Shown here: positions 36,158-45,558 of the stretch, piece by piece | Layout: the number at the start of each line of letters is the position of its first letter | Position numbering within the stretch: the stretch's first letter is position 1 | Assembly: GCA_035550375.1 (NCBI GenBank) | Contig: DASZPH010000092.1 | Coordinates: 1 to 64,000, forward strand | Reading direction: 5' to 3' | DNA from: DASSFG01 sp035550375 | GTDB taxonomy: Bacteria; Planctomycetota; Planctomycetia; Pirellulales; JAICIG01 | Length of the DNA stretch: 64,000 bases | Position numbers and translations under genes: made by a program | Notes under the pieces: generated by a model | Seen by the model: only the letters and a program-made list of their open reading frames with translations | Told to the model about the DNA's origin: nothing | Database searches by the model: none

Positions 36158-38962
36158 TCAGCGGATCGTGACAAAATCGTTGTGGTTGAACAGGGCGTGG
36201 ATGAGCGTCTCTCTCGCCCGCTGGGCCGCGTTGCCGGCCTGCTCCGGTTCGGCCGCCGCCAGGTCGTGCTCTTGCTGCGCCAGATAATCGAGCGACGCTC
36301 GCAGCTCTTCCTCGGTTCCGGGCCGCGAGAGAACCTGCTCAAAGGCGCAGCGCACGAACTGGGCCTGGCTCGAGCTGGCGTCCGAAACGCCCCTCGACTC
36401 GGTCCAGACCTTCTCAGCCAGCCGCCGGCTGTTGGCCAGCGTCAGGTCGCTGTTGACCAGCGCCAGCGCCTGCTGCGGACGAACCGACGACGCCCGCTCG
36501 TAACAATCGCACACGTCGGCCGCGTCGAACAGATCGAGAAACGGCATCTTCCCCTCGCCGTGGCTGGCGAAATACAGGGTCCGCCGACGCGACACGAGCC
36601 CCTGGGCCGGGTCGAGTTCTTCGCCGCCCAGAGTCGTATCGAGCTCGCCGGCGCAAGCAAGCACGCTATCGCGGACCACCTCGGCTTCCATGCGGCGGAA
36701 ATTGGCCCGCCAGTAGAAGCGATTGTCTCGGTCTTTGGCCAGACTCGGGTGCTCGGTCGCGCCCAAGTTGGAGCGCCGGCGATACGCCCGGCTGGTGACC
36801 ATCAGGCGATGGATGGCCTTCATCCGCCAGCCCTGCTCCATCAGCTCCACGGCCAGCCAGTCGAGCAGCTCGGGGTGCGAAGGTGCTTTGCCGCTGTGGC
36901 CGAAATTAGCGGGCGTTTCCACCAGGGCGCGGCCAAAGTGCCTCAGCCAGATATGGTTGACCGCCACACGCGCCGTAAGCGGATTCTTTGGGCTGGCAAT
37001 CCAGCGGGCCAGAGCCAGACGCCGGCCCGTGCTGCGCGCCGGGTAGACGGGCGAAAGGGCCGTGTAGGTATTGCTCGTGCCGGCTAGCGCGCCGCGCGCC
37101 GCGTCGGCCGCCGCGCGGGCATCGGCCAGCTCCTTCTGAGTTTTTTCAACCTCCGGTTTGCCGGCCGCATCCGTGGCGGCCTTGCGCTCGGCGGCGACCG
37201 TGGTCCGCTCCGCCCGCCGCACGCGCAACTCGGCCTCTTCCCAGGCCGCCTGTTTTTCGGCCTGGGAAGCCGCATAAGCCAAACCCGACGCGTCGCCCGC
37301 ACCCCGATAGAGGGCGTCGTCGGCAAGGATGCGGGCCTCGAGGGCGCGCCCACGGGCAGCCGCCTGGGCCGTATGCTGTTCGTCGACGCGATAGGTCAAC
37401 CGCGCATCAAGCAGCGCCTGCTCGGCCTGCACGAGCGCTTCGCGAGTTGGCCGGTTCTGGGCCGTGACCGGCTGCACCGCGTGAGCCCGCAAATCGGCCA
37501 GCCGTCGTTCGGCGGCCGCGACGAGTTCCTGCGCCTTGGCGAGTGTCTGCCGTGCCTCGGACAACTCCGCCGCCGCGTTGGCTTGCTCTTCGGCGCGGAT
37601 GAACGGCTTCAAGCCGGGGTAATAAGCCTCGGCCGGCAGCTCGACCGGCGTGACCAAAAACTCGGCGCCACCCAGGACGTTGGGCACGCCCGGCTCGACC
37701 GGCGGCTTGCCTTCCATCCGGTTACGGGAGTCGCCTTTGACGTACATGAACGTCTGCGCGTCGAGTTTCTCGTCGAAGACGCGCACCAGTCCGGCGGCGA
37801 TTGGCCCGTACGACTGGGCATAAACGTATTTCTGAAAGGGGCCCGGACCGGCCCGCCCGGCCACACGGTCTTGCCGGAGCTCGAGCGGCTCGAAAAAAGC
37901 CCGGAAACGAAAATACTCTTCCTGTGTGATCGGGTCGTATTTGTGGTTGTGGCAATGGGCGCAGTTCATGGTCAGGCCGAGGAAGGCCTTGGACGTGTGC
38001 TCGACGTTGTCCTTCATCCAGTTCTCGTAGTTCCACTTGAACCAGTTTCGCACGAGGAAGCCGGTCGCCACCACGTTGTTGTCGTCGCCCGGCGACGCCT
38101 CGTCGGCCGCGAGCATCTCGACGATCATCCGGTCGTAGCCCTTGTCTTCGTTGAGCGAACGGACGATCCAGTCTCGCCACCGCCAGACGTGCGGGTAGCT
38201 ATTCATGACGTCGGGCACGGCCCGGCGGCCGTACCAGTCGCTGTATCGCCAGACGTCCATCCAGTGCCGTCCCCAGCGCTCGCCATACCGGGGGCTGTCG
38301 AGGAGCCGGTCGACCACTTTCTCGTAGGCGGCCGGCGCGGTGTCGGCCAGAAAATCACGCAATTCGTCGCGTGTGGGAGGCACGCCCACGAGATCGAGAT
38401 AGACACGCCGCAGGAGCGTGGCCTTGTCGGCCTCGCCCAGCGGCTCGATTCCTTCTGCGGCCTGCCGAGCGGCAAGGAAGGCGTCGATCGGATTAGCGGC
38501 CCGGTCGGCCGGCACGCGGGGACGCACGGGCGCTCGAAAGGCCCAATGAGAACGAGGGTCGTCTTGAGGTTTTTCGTTGTCGGGCGTGATGGCGCCAGCT
38601 TTGATCCAGCCGGCGATGGCGGCAACTTCCGGTGCGGTCAGCGGCGCGCCTTCGGGCGGCATGCGCTGCGACGGATCTGTGGCCGAAACCCGCTCGATCA
38701 GCCGACTGGCGGCCGGATTGCCCGGCTCGACGGCTGGGCCGTCAAAGCCGCCGCGCAGGATGAAGGCCGCCGTGTCGAGTCGCAGGTCGGATTCTTGCTT
38801 GAGTGCCCCGTGACAAGAAAAGCAACGGCGCCGGAGGACCGGCTTGACGTCGCGCAAGTAGACGTCCGCAAGACGAACGGCAGGAGAATTATCGACGGGC
38901 GGCTCCGCATGAGCCATGCCGCAAACAGCCATCAACAGGCAGCCGATCCAGCAGATCTTCAA
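36158..38962 (-). CDS. PSD1 family protein (cytochrome c-like motif, DUF1549, DUF1553) with coiled-coil insert
   Basis: The 934-residue product starts at TTG 38962 with GGAAGGA about 9 bases upstream, then a signal peptide (KICWIGCLLMAVCGMAHA). A heme motif RCFSCH (Cys47, Cys50, His51) follows within a PSCyt1-like domain. DUF1549 starts at about residue 155 (RANPIDAFLAARQAAEGI) and DUF1553 ends the protein (RRTLYFASHGEGKMPFLDLFDA). Between them (about 470-650) lies an Ala/Glu/Arg-rich heptad region predicted as coiled coil. These proteins are thought to be secreted or periplasmic electron-transfer or degradation factors. The DUF1501 gene follows directly. Confidence 0.93.
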   Translation of the reverse strand: MKICWIGCLLMAVCGMAHAEPPVDNSPAVRLADVYLRDVKPVLRRRCFSCHGALKQESDLRLDTAAFILRGGFDGPAVEPGNPAASRLIERVSATDPSQRMPPEGAPLTAPEVAAIAGWIKAGAITPDNEKPQDDPRSHWAFRAPVRPRVPADRAANPIDAFLAARQAAEGIEPLGEADKATLLRRVYLDLVGVPPTRDELRDFLADTAPAAYEKVVDRLLDSPRYGERWGRHWMDVWRYSDWYGRRAVPDVMNSYPHVWRWRDWIVRSLNEDKGYDRMIVEMLAADEASPGDDNNVVATGFLVRNWFKWNYENWMKDNVEHTSKAFLGLTMNCAHCHNHKYDPITQEEYFRFRAFFEPLELRQDRVAGRAGPGPFQKYVYAQSYGPIAAGLVRVFDEKLDAQTFMYVKGDSRNRMEGKPPVEPGVPNVLGGAEFLVTPVELPAEAYYPGLKPFIRAEEQANAAAELSEARQTLAKAQELVAAAERRLADLRAHAVQPVTAQNRPTREALVQAEQALLDARLTYRVDEQHTAQAAARGRALEARILADDALYRGAGDASGLAYAASQAEKQAAWEEAELRVRRAERTTVAAERKAATDAAGKPEVEKTQKELADARAAADAARGALAGTSNTYTALSPVYPARSTGRRLALARWIASPKNPLTARVAVNHIWLRHFGRALVETPANFGHSGKAPSHPELLDWLAVELMEQGWRMKAIHRLMVTSRAYRRRSNLGATEHPSLAKDRDNRFYWRANFRRMEAEVVRDSVLACAGELDTTLGGEELDPAQGLVSRRRTLYFASHGEGKMPFLDLFDAADVCDCYERASSVRPQQALALVNSDLTLANSRRLAEKVWTESRGVSDASSSQAQFVRCAFEQVLSRPGTEEELRASLDYLAQQEHDLAAAEPEQAGNAAQRARETLIHALFNHNDFVTIR

Positions 38963-39147
38963 GCAGTAAATCCTTCCCTCTTTGAGACTCTCGCCCCGGA
39001 AAAGGACCGATCCGCCGTGCCTTGATCGTCACGCGTCAGGCCGCCTGTGTCAAGGCGCGGTCCGAAAATAAGGCGCACGGCCGCGTGCTGTCGCCGCGCA
39101 AGAGAAGACATCGAGCGAATGCCGGCAGAAGTCGAGCGATTATCCCG

Positions 39148-40533
39148 CTATTTTTTGGGGCGAGTCCACGTTTCGCCCCGCTTGTAGCGCTGGGCGCGAT
39201 CGACGACGACCGGGTCGCTGCTGAGCTTGATGACCTCGTCGAGCGCGGCGTCGAATTCTTTCTTGTTCGGATCGCGCACCTCGCGGTGATGCGCCAATTC
39301 GACGATCGTCTCACAGGCAACCTGGGCGAACTCCGGCTTGGCCAGGTAGGGCAAGACGAACCGCATCGAATCTACGCTGTAGGCCGTGCGGCAGCGGTTG
39401 ATCACGAGCGACCGCTCTTCCGGAGTGCGGGCCGCCTCCATGGCCTGCTTCATCCGATCGAGCCGCTCCTTGTCCGGTCGGCCGTCGCGGGCGGCGGCCA
39501 GCTTGACATAGCCTTGGAACGCCTGCTCTCGCTCGGCCGCATCGGTGGTCTTGTTGGAGATCTCGAGCAGCTTGTCCGCCGGACTGGCGTCGGGCCACTT
39601 GCTGAGCGCGTCGATCGCCAGCAGGCGACGTCCCATGTCCTCGCCGGTGGCGATGTCTCCCACGAAGTCGATCAACCGCTTGCCCCCCACGCGCCCCACG
39701 AGCGACAACAGTTCGTCCCGCTGAGCGGCGTCAACCTTGTCGATCGCGGCAATCAGGGCGTCGGCCCGCTCGTCTTCGTTGCCGATGCGGCCGCAGACGG
39801 CGGCCACATTTCGCTCCGCGGCGTCGCGCTCAAACCCCTTCTCGGCTTTGAGCACGGCCTGGATCATGGCGGCAAGTTGGTCGGGGCCGGCGAGCTGGCC
39901 GAGCGCGTTCATGGCCGCGCGGCGAACCTGCCCGTCGTCGTCCAGGCTGGCGGTCAGAAAAACGGGCATCGCGTCGGTGGCGCGACGCGTAGACAGCACC
40001 TCGACGAGCGTGGTTTTCGTCGCGGGCGGGGGCGGCTGAACCTCGGCGGCGATCGACTTAATGACCGAATCGCCGCGCATGCGAACCAGCGCCGTGCGAG
40101 CCGACCGCCGTTCGGCCGAGGAAGAAGCCGACAACGCATGGACCAGGATCGGCAGGTCGTCGACCGTTCCGATCTCTCCAAGCGCGGCCAGCGCGGCCGA
40201 GCGAACCTGTTCGTCCTGGCTGGCGGCCAGCAGCCCGACGATGGCGGGCCGCGCGGCCGAGTCGCCCCGATCGGCCAGCGCCGTGACCAGCGCGGCCTGT
40301 GCCGAGGGCTCAAGTTTGGGCAATTGGGCGGCGAAGGTCTTGGTTTGGGCCTCGCCACGCGCGGAGCCGCGCACCTGCTCCAGGGCCGCCGCCCGGAATT
40401 CGCGGTCCGGATCGGCCAGAAGCTTAACGATCTGCTCTACAAGCTCGTCGTCGGCCGCACGCGCGGCCGCCGGCAAAACGGCCGACAAGGCCAGAAGAAA
40501 GGTCGTCGCAACCTGAATCCAACTCCGCCTCAT
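39148..40533 (-). CDS. Secreted HEAT-repeat protein
   Basis: The 461-residue product starts MRRSWIQVATTFLLALSAVL, a signal peptide. The rest is about ten HEAT-like helical repeats (AALVTALADRGDSAARPAIVG, RRAAMNALGQLAGPDQLAAMI) forming a solenoid likely to bind protein partners. No catalytic motif is seen. It lies between a second HEAT gene (54 bases upstream) and the PSD1 gene (185 bases downstream) on one strand. Confidence 0.87.
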   Translation of the reverse strand: MRRSWIQVATTFLLALSAVLPAAARAADDELVEQIVKLLADPDREFRAAALEQVRGSARGEAQTKTFAAQLPKLEPSAQAALVTALADRGDSAARPAIVGLLAASQDEQVRSAALAALGEIGTVDDLPILVHALSASSSAERRSARTALVRMRGDSVIKSIAAEVQPPPPATKTTLVEVLSTRRATDAMPVFLTASLDDDGQVRRAAMNALGQLAGPDQLAAMIQAVLKAEKGFERDAAERNVAAVCGRIGNEDERADALIAAIDKVDAAQRDELLSLVGRVGGKRLIDFVGDIATGEDMGRRLLAIDALSKWPDASPADKLLEISNKTTDAAEREQAFQGYVKLAAARDGRPDKERLDRMKQAMEAARTPEERSLVINRCRTAYSVDSMRFVLPYLAKPEFAQVACETIVELAHHREVRDPNKKEFDAALDEVIKLSSDPVVVDRAQRYKRGETWTRPKK

Positions 40534-40587
40534 GGTGTTGTCCCTCGGTCAAAAATGCCAGTCGGTATCTGAATCGTCGCCGTCCCC

Positions 40588-41295
40588 TCACGCCTGCGCG
40601 CTGAGGCACGCCAGCAATCCGCGATTGGCCGCCAGACGGACCAGCCGCGGCTGTTCGTCGCCCGAAAGCGACCGGTAGATGGCCGCCGCCTCGGCCGTTT
40701 GACGGCCGGACAGGAGCGATTCCGCGCAGCTCAACAGGACGTCGATCAGCGTCAAGTTCCCCTTCCCTCCGTTTCCGATGGCCGCCTGCAACGCGCGGCT
40801 CGCGTCGCCGCCGCCGATCGCCCCCAGCGCAAGCGCAGCCGAACGGGCCACCGCCGGGTCGGCGTCGCCGAGCAGGCCGGCCAGCACGGGCACAGCCGCC
40901 GTTTCGCGGCGCGCGCCCAGCGAACCGATCACCCCGATCTTGACCTTTCCGGTCACCTTGTCCAGCGCCCCCGTCAGGGCGCTCGCGGCCTCGGGGCCGG
41001 GGATGCGCTCCAGCGCGTGCCTGGCAAGGTGGGAGTGGTCCTCCTGAGCGACGAGGCCGCTTAGCGCCGGCACGGCTGCCGGCGAGCCGACGATCGCCAG
41101 CTTCCGGCAGACGTAATCCTTGGCGTCGCGGGAGATGTCGGTCGACAACGAGGCGATCAACCTCCCTTCCAGATCCTGGCGCAGAGCGGCATCCGCATGA
41201 GACGCGACGACCGCGTCATCGATGCCCGATACCTCGGCCAGCGGCGTTCCCCAGTCGAATTTCCGCAGCGCTTCAAATGCCTGGTCCAGTGTCAT
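40588..41295 (-). CDS. HEAT-repeat protein
   Basis: The 235-residue product begins MTLDQAFEALRKFDWGTP at ATG 41295, with AAGGA about 11 bases upstream. It has about five HEAT-like repeats (AVPALSGLVAQEDHSHLARHAL, AVPVLAGLLGDADPAVARSAAL). It lacks a signal peptide, unlike its neighbour. A longer upstream frame overlaps the Gfo/Idh/MocA gene. It probably serves as a scaffold alongside the adjacent oxidoreductase. Confidence 0.85.
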   Translation of the reverse strand: MTLDQAFEALRKFDWGTPLAEVSGIDDAVVASHADAALRQDLEGRLIASLSTDISRDAKDYVCRKLAIVGSPAAVPALSGLVAQEDHSHLARHALERIPGPEAASALTGALDKVTGKVKIGVIGSLGARRETAAVPVLAGLLGDADPAVARSAALALGAIGGGDASRALQAAIGNGGKGNLTLIDVLLSCAESLLSGRQTAEAAAIYRSLSGDEQPRLVRLAANRGLLACLSAQA

Positions 41296-41333
41296 AAACC
41301 AAAATTCCTTCTGCTGTGTGTTGGTGCAAGGGA

Positions 41334-42581
41334 TCACAGTTGCCACGGCTCGCGGCGGGCACGATCGACCAGGCGGTTGGCCTCGGTGTCGTCGACAAAC
41401 TGCTGGGCCGCGGCATCCCATTTCAGCGACCGCTTCAATTGGTAGGCGATGTTGCCCAGATGGGCGAGCACACACGTGTTGACGGCGCGTTCGATGTCGC
41501 GGAACGGTTTTTCGCGCGTCTTCACGCAGTGAATGAAGTCGCCGTAAATGCCACCTTCTCCCTGGTACTGCGGCACCGGTTTGGGCGGCAGCTTTTCGCC
41601 CGGCGTTCCCTCGATGTGCATGTTCCCCGTGTTCGGCCGATTGTGGTAGATCGTAAGACCGTTCGGGTAGTGGTACTCCAGGTACTTCCTTTCCGGCGTG
41701 TCGTGATAGACGACTTCCTTGGGTTGCAGGTCGCGGACGTCGCAGATAAACGTCGCGCCGCCGAAGTGGTGCGCCCCCCAGTCGGTCATTCCGCCCCCCG
41801 AGTAGTCGCTGAACGACCGCCAGCTCGACCCGTCGATCGAAAAGCTGCCGCTGCAGCGCTTCGAGTTGTATGGTCCCCAGGCGGCCGGGCCAAGCCACAT
41901 GTCCCAGTCGATCTTTTCCGACATTTCTTCACCCGGCAGGTTGCACAACTGGGGAAGCGGCCCGACTTCGACGTTGATCGACTTGATCGTGCCGTACTCT
42001 CCCGCCCAGGCGGGTTCGACGTATTGCCGGTAATCTTCGAGCACCCGCTGGCTACCGCCGGAGACGACGCGGCCGTAGCGACGCCCCGCCGCGATCATCA
42101 GCGGCCCCTCGCGAAGCGTGAGCGTCTCGGGCTTCTGGCAGTAGACGTCCTTGCCGTTGCGGCAGGCCTCGATGACCATGATGGCATGCCAGTGGTCGGG
42201 CGTGGCGATGTGTACCGCGTCGATGTCGGGGCGGGCCAGCAGCTCACGGAAATCGCTGTAGACCTGGCAGTCTTTGTTGTGGTAGCGCGCATCGATCTGG
42301 CCCTTGGATTGCTCGCGGTTGGCTTCACGCACGTCGCACATGGCGATGTATTGCACGTCTTTGCGGTCGAGAAACGCACCCTGGTCGCCGCGTCCCATGT
42401 TGCCGATGCCAATGCCCCCCATGACGATGCGGTCGCTGGGGGCTGGCCGCTCGGCGTTGCCGAGCGCCGACGAGGGGATGATGTAGGGCACCGCCAGGGC
42501 GGCACTCGCCGTTTTCAGAAACTTGCGGCGTGACGGAGACGTTTTTTGCCTGGCCGCTGCGGAAGATTCATGCTCAGTCAT
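41334..42581 (-). CDS. Gfo/Idh/MocA family oxidoreductase, Tat-exported
   Basis: The 415-residue product begins MTEHESSAAARQKTSPSRRK and carries a Tat signal SRRKFLKTASAALAVPYIIPS. The Rossmann domain has VMGGIGIGNMGRGDQ, then HIATPDHWHAIM and the catalytic YCQKPETLT with the family Lys. The C-terminal domain contains GGGMTDWGAHHF. This is the large planctomycete class of exported Gfo/Idh/MocA enzymes, acting outside the cytoplasm on sugars or derivatives with a bound cofactor. It heads the run continuing to HEAT genes and PSD1. Confidence 0.92.
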   Translation of the reverse strand: MTEHESSAAARQKTSPSRRKFLKTASAALAVPYIIPSSALGNAERPAPSDRIVMGGIGIGNMGRGDQGAFLDRKDVQYIAMCDVREANREQSKGQIDARYHNKDCQVYSDFRELLARPDIDAVHIATPDHWHAIMVIEACRNGKDVYCQKPETLTLREGPLMIAAGRRYGRVVSGGSQRVLEDYRQYVEPAWAGEYGTIKSINVEVGPLPQLCNLPGEEMSEKIDWDMWLGPAAWGPYNSKRCSGSFSIDGSSWRSFSDYSGGGMTDWGAHHFGGATFICDVRDLQPKEVVYHDTPERKYLEYHYPNGLTIYHNRPNTGNMHIEGTPGEKLPPKPVPQYQGEGGIYGDFIHCVKTREKPFRDIERAVNTCVLAHLGNIAYQLKRSLKWDAAAQQFVDDTEANRLVDRARREPWQL

Positions 42582-42803
42582 GAGAACGGTCTCGCGAAGG
42601 ACGGGTTGCTTCGGGCGTGGCGGCCGGAAGTCGAAGGCCGCGATGTCCAAACGCGGCGGCTTCGGGCCACAGGCTAGTTTACTGTGGGAACTGGCGACTA
42701 TCTACCGGTTGCGCAGCGTGCACCTTGCTTGGTGGCACTTCGTCGTTGTTTGGACTACAGTGGGTCGACCTTCATGCTCCGTAACTTTCAGTGATCTGCC
42801 GCC

Positions 42804-45284
42804 ATGCCGCCGAAAGTCGCTTTGGTGAGAACAACTTTGATCCTGCTGGCATCCGTCGTCGTGCCCAGCCTGACGTGGGCCGCCGACCCGCTTCGGCCAC
42901 CCTCCGTGCCCCTGGTCGCGTGCGATCCGTATTTCAGCATCTGGTCGCCCGCCGACCGGCTGACCGATGCGGCGACGACCCATTGGACCGGAAAACCGCA
43001 TCGACTCAGCAGTTCGATCACGGTCGACGGGCAGACGTTCCGGGTCATGGGGGCCGAGCCGGCGGACCTCCCGGCGATGCCGCAAAAGAGCGTCACCGTC
43101 TGGCCGACGCGCACCGTCTATCAATTCGAGTCCGACAAAGTAGCGCTCACGCTCACGTTCATGACGCCCAGTCTGCCTGAGAGCATCGACTTGCTTTCCT
43201 GGCCGGTAACCTACGTGACGTACTCCGCCAGATCGGCCGACGGTAATCCGCATCGTACGTCCGTCACGTTCGAAGCGGCGGCGGAAGTCGCCGTAAATGA
43301 GTCTTCGCAAAAGACCGTCTGGTCGACACCGGCGATCGAGGGGCTCTCGACCCTATCGGTCGGATCCGAATCGCAAACCGTCCTGGGACGCAGTGGCGAC
43401 GACCTGCGCATCGACTGGGGATATTTCTACCTCTCGGCTCCTGCGCGGCAAAAGCCCACATGGAACGAACGACAATTGGTTCTCGACCTCGGCTCGGTCG
43501 ATGCGGACGAAACATCGCGATGGCTGATGCTCGCCTACGACGATCTGTATTCGATCCAGTACATGCAAGAGAATCTGCAATCGTACTGGCGGCGCGATGG
43601 GTGGGAGGCCAGCGATCTCTTGCAAGCGGCGGCAAAGGAATACGAGGGGCTTGCGCGACGCTGCAAGGCTTTCGACGAAGAGCTGATGGCCGACCTTCGC
43701 CGGGCCGGCGGCGAGAACTACGCGTCGTTGTGCGCCCTCTGTTACCGTGAATGCTTCGCGGCCGGAAAATTTGTAGCCGATGCCAGCGGCCAGCCGCTGC
43801 AGTTCTCCAAAGAGAACCATTCCAACGGCTGCATCGCTACCTCCGACGTCTTCTATCCGATGGCGCCGCAGTTCCTCTTGTTTGGCCCGTCTCTGGCCAA
43901 GTCCTTTCTGGTGCCGTTTTTGAATTACGCCGCCAGCGACCGCTGGAAGTTCCCCTTCGCCCCGCACGATCTAGGCCAATACCCGCTGGCCAACGGCCAG
44001 GTTTATGGTGGCGGCGAACGGAGCGAAGAGAACCAGATGCCGGTCGAGGAATGCGGCAACGTCGTGCTCCTGATCGCTGCGATTGCCCAGATGGAAGGGA
44101 ATCCCGGTTTTGCGAACCTTTACTGGAAGCAGATCGAAACCTGGGCCGAGTACCTGATGGAAAAGGGCTTCGATCCGGCGAATCAGCTCTGCACCGATGA
44201 TTTTGCGGGCCACCTGGCCCACAACGTCAACTTGAGCGCGAAAGCCATCTGCGCGATCGGAGCCTATGGCAAGCTTTGCCAGATGCGGGGCGAAAGCGAA
44301 AAGGGAGCCAAAGCGCTCGAGCTCGCCCGCACATTCGCCGGGCGGTGGATGGAAGCGGCGGACGAAGGAGACCACTACCGGCTGGCCTTTGACAAGAAGG
44401 GGAGTTGGAGCCAAAAGTACAACTTGATCTGGGATCGGATTCTCGACCTGAACCTGTTCCCGCCGTCGGTCGCCCAGAAGGAACTGGCCTGGTACCGAAA
44501 GATGCAGAACGAGTATGGCCTGCCCCTGGACAACCGGGCCACCTACACCAAGCTCGACTGGATCACCTGGACCGCCACCCTCACGCAGAACCGCGACGAT
44601 TTTTCGGCCCTGCTCGATCCGTTGATCGCGTTCATCAATCGCACGCCCGATCGCAGCCCGCTTACCGATTGGTATCAAACGAAGGATGCGCGGAAGGTCG
44701 GATTCACGGCGCGTCCGGTCGTGGGCGGCGTCTTCGCGCAGATGCTTTACGATCGCGAGGTCTGGAAGAAATGGGCCGCCAGAGATAAGACCAAGGCGGC
44801 AGGCTGGGCGGCGATGCCCAAGCCGCCAGTCGTTACCGAGGTGGTGGCGACGGCGCGGTCGCAGCCCAGCGTCTGGTTCTACACCCTGTCAAAGCCGGCC
44901 GCCGACTGGTCAAGTGCCACCTTCGATCCCAAGGGCTGGAAAGAGGGGAAATCCGGATTCGGAACGTCCGGAACGCCGGGAGCGGAAATCGGCACGCTCT
45001 GGTCGGGGCCTGAGATCTGGCTCATTCGCGACATCGATATCAAGGACGCCGAGATCGAGAAGCTGCGCTGGCTGATCCACCACGACGAGGACGCGGAGAT
45101 CTTCGTCAACGGCTCTCTCGCCGGTCGGTTTTCGGGCTACACCGTGCAGTACGAAACGCGGCCGTTGTCCAAAGACGCCGTCACGGCCTTCAGGCCCGGA
45201 AAGAACCGGATCGCGGTTCACTGCCGCCAGACGGGCGGCGGACAATACATTGATGTGGGGCTGGCCACGGTGACGAAGCGATAA
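42804..45284 (+). CDS. Secreted glutaminase-like protein (DUF4965/DUF5127) with extra C-terminal domain
   Basis: The 826-residue product starts MPPKVALVRTTLILLASVVV, a signal peptide. It follows the fungal/bacterial glutaminase A family: DUF5127-like N-terminal domain (VACDPYFSIWSPADRLTD), DUF4965 (YFYLSAPARQ) and the helical catalytic part (HSNGCIATSDVFYPMAPQ, PVEECGNVVLLIAAI, YNLIWDRILDLNLFP). These enzymes are linked with glutamine or peptide deamidation; specificity is unproven. The last ~136 residues (44874-45281) are not part of that family and match the C-terminus of the GH2 enzyme at 27404-29710. The start lacks a ribosome site. Confidence 0.85.
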   Translation: MPPKVALVRTTLILLASVVVPSLTWAADPLRPPSVPLVACDPYFSIWSPADRLTDAATTHWTGKPHRLSSSITVDGQTFRVMGAEPADLPAMPQKSVTVWPTRTVYQFESDKVALTLTFMTPSLPESIDLLSWPVTYVTYSARSADGNPHRTSVTFEAAAEVAVNESSQKTVWSTPAIEGLSTLSVGSESQTVLGRSGDDLRIDWGYFYLSAPARQKPTWNERQLVLDLGSVDADETSRWLMLAYDDLYSIQYMQENLQSYWRRDGWEASDLLQAAAKEYEGLARRCKAFDEELMADLRRAGGENYASLCALCYRECFAAGKFVADASGQPLQFSKENHSNGCIATSDVFYPMAPQFLLFGPSLAKSFLVPFLNYAASDRWKFPFAPHDLGQYPLANGQVYGGGERSEENQMPVEECGNVVLLIAAIAQMEGNPGFANLYWKQIETWAEYLMEKGFDPANQLCTDDFAGHLAHNVNLSAKAICAIGAYGKLCQMRGESEKGAKALELARTFAGRWMEAADEGDHYRLAFDKKGSWSQKYNLIWDRILDLNLFPPSVAQKELAWYRKMQNEYGLPLDNRATYTKLDWITWTATLTQNRDDFSALLDPLIAFINRTPDRSPLTDWYQTKDARKVGFTARPVVGGVFAQMLYDREVWKKWAARDKTKAAGWAAMPKPPVVTEVVATARSQPSVWFYTLSKPAADWSSATFDPKGWKEGKSGFGTSGTPGAEIGTLWSGPEIWLIRDIDIKDAEIEKLRWLIHHDEDAEIFVNGSLAGRFSGYTVQYETRPLSKDAVTAFRPGKNRIAVHCRQTGGGQYIDVGLATVTKR

Positions 45285-45425
45285 CGCCCGGCACACCCGC
45301 GAAGATGGGCTTCGCAGCCCGTCCGATGTTTCGTTGCCGTTTGCTGAAAGGACCTGGGAAGCCAACCCTTCTTCCCAGCGCCGTGTCCGATGGGGGTCTG
45401 GAGTTCGACGTGCATCGTCGTTTGA

Positions 45426-45468
45426 CCGGAGCACGAAATGCGGAACTCCTGAACCGGACACAGCACTT
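45426..45468. repeat. Dispersed repeat, copy A
   Basis: This 43-base stretch resembles 50552-50593: both start CCGGAGC, share ACTCCTGAAC in the middle and end ACAGCACTT. It lies in the gap before the beta-propeller gene. Confidence 0.5.
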
Positions 45469-45558
45469 GGCCTTCCTGATTGCAGCGTGCGCCGCCAAAG
45501 GCGACAATGAATCCTCACGTCGTTGAATCGGGCGGGATCTTTTCAACGGAGGTTGCCG

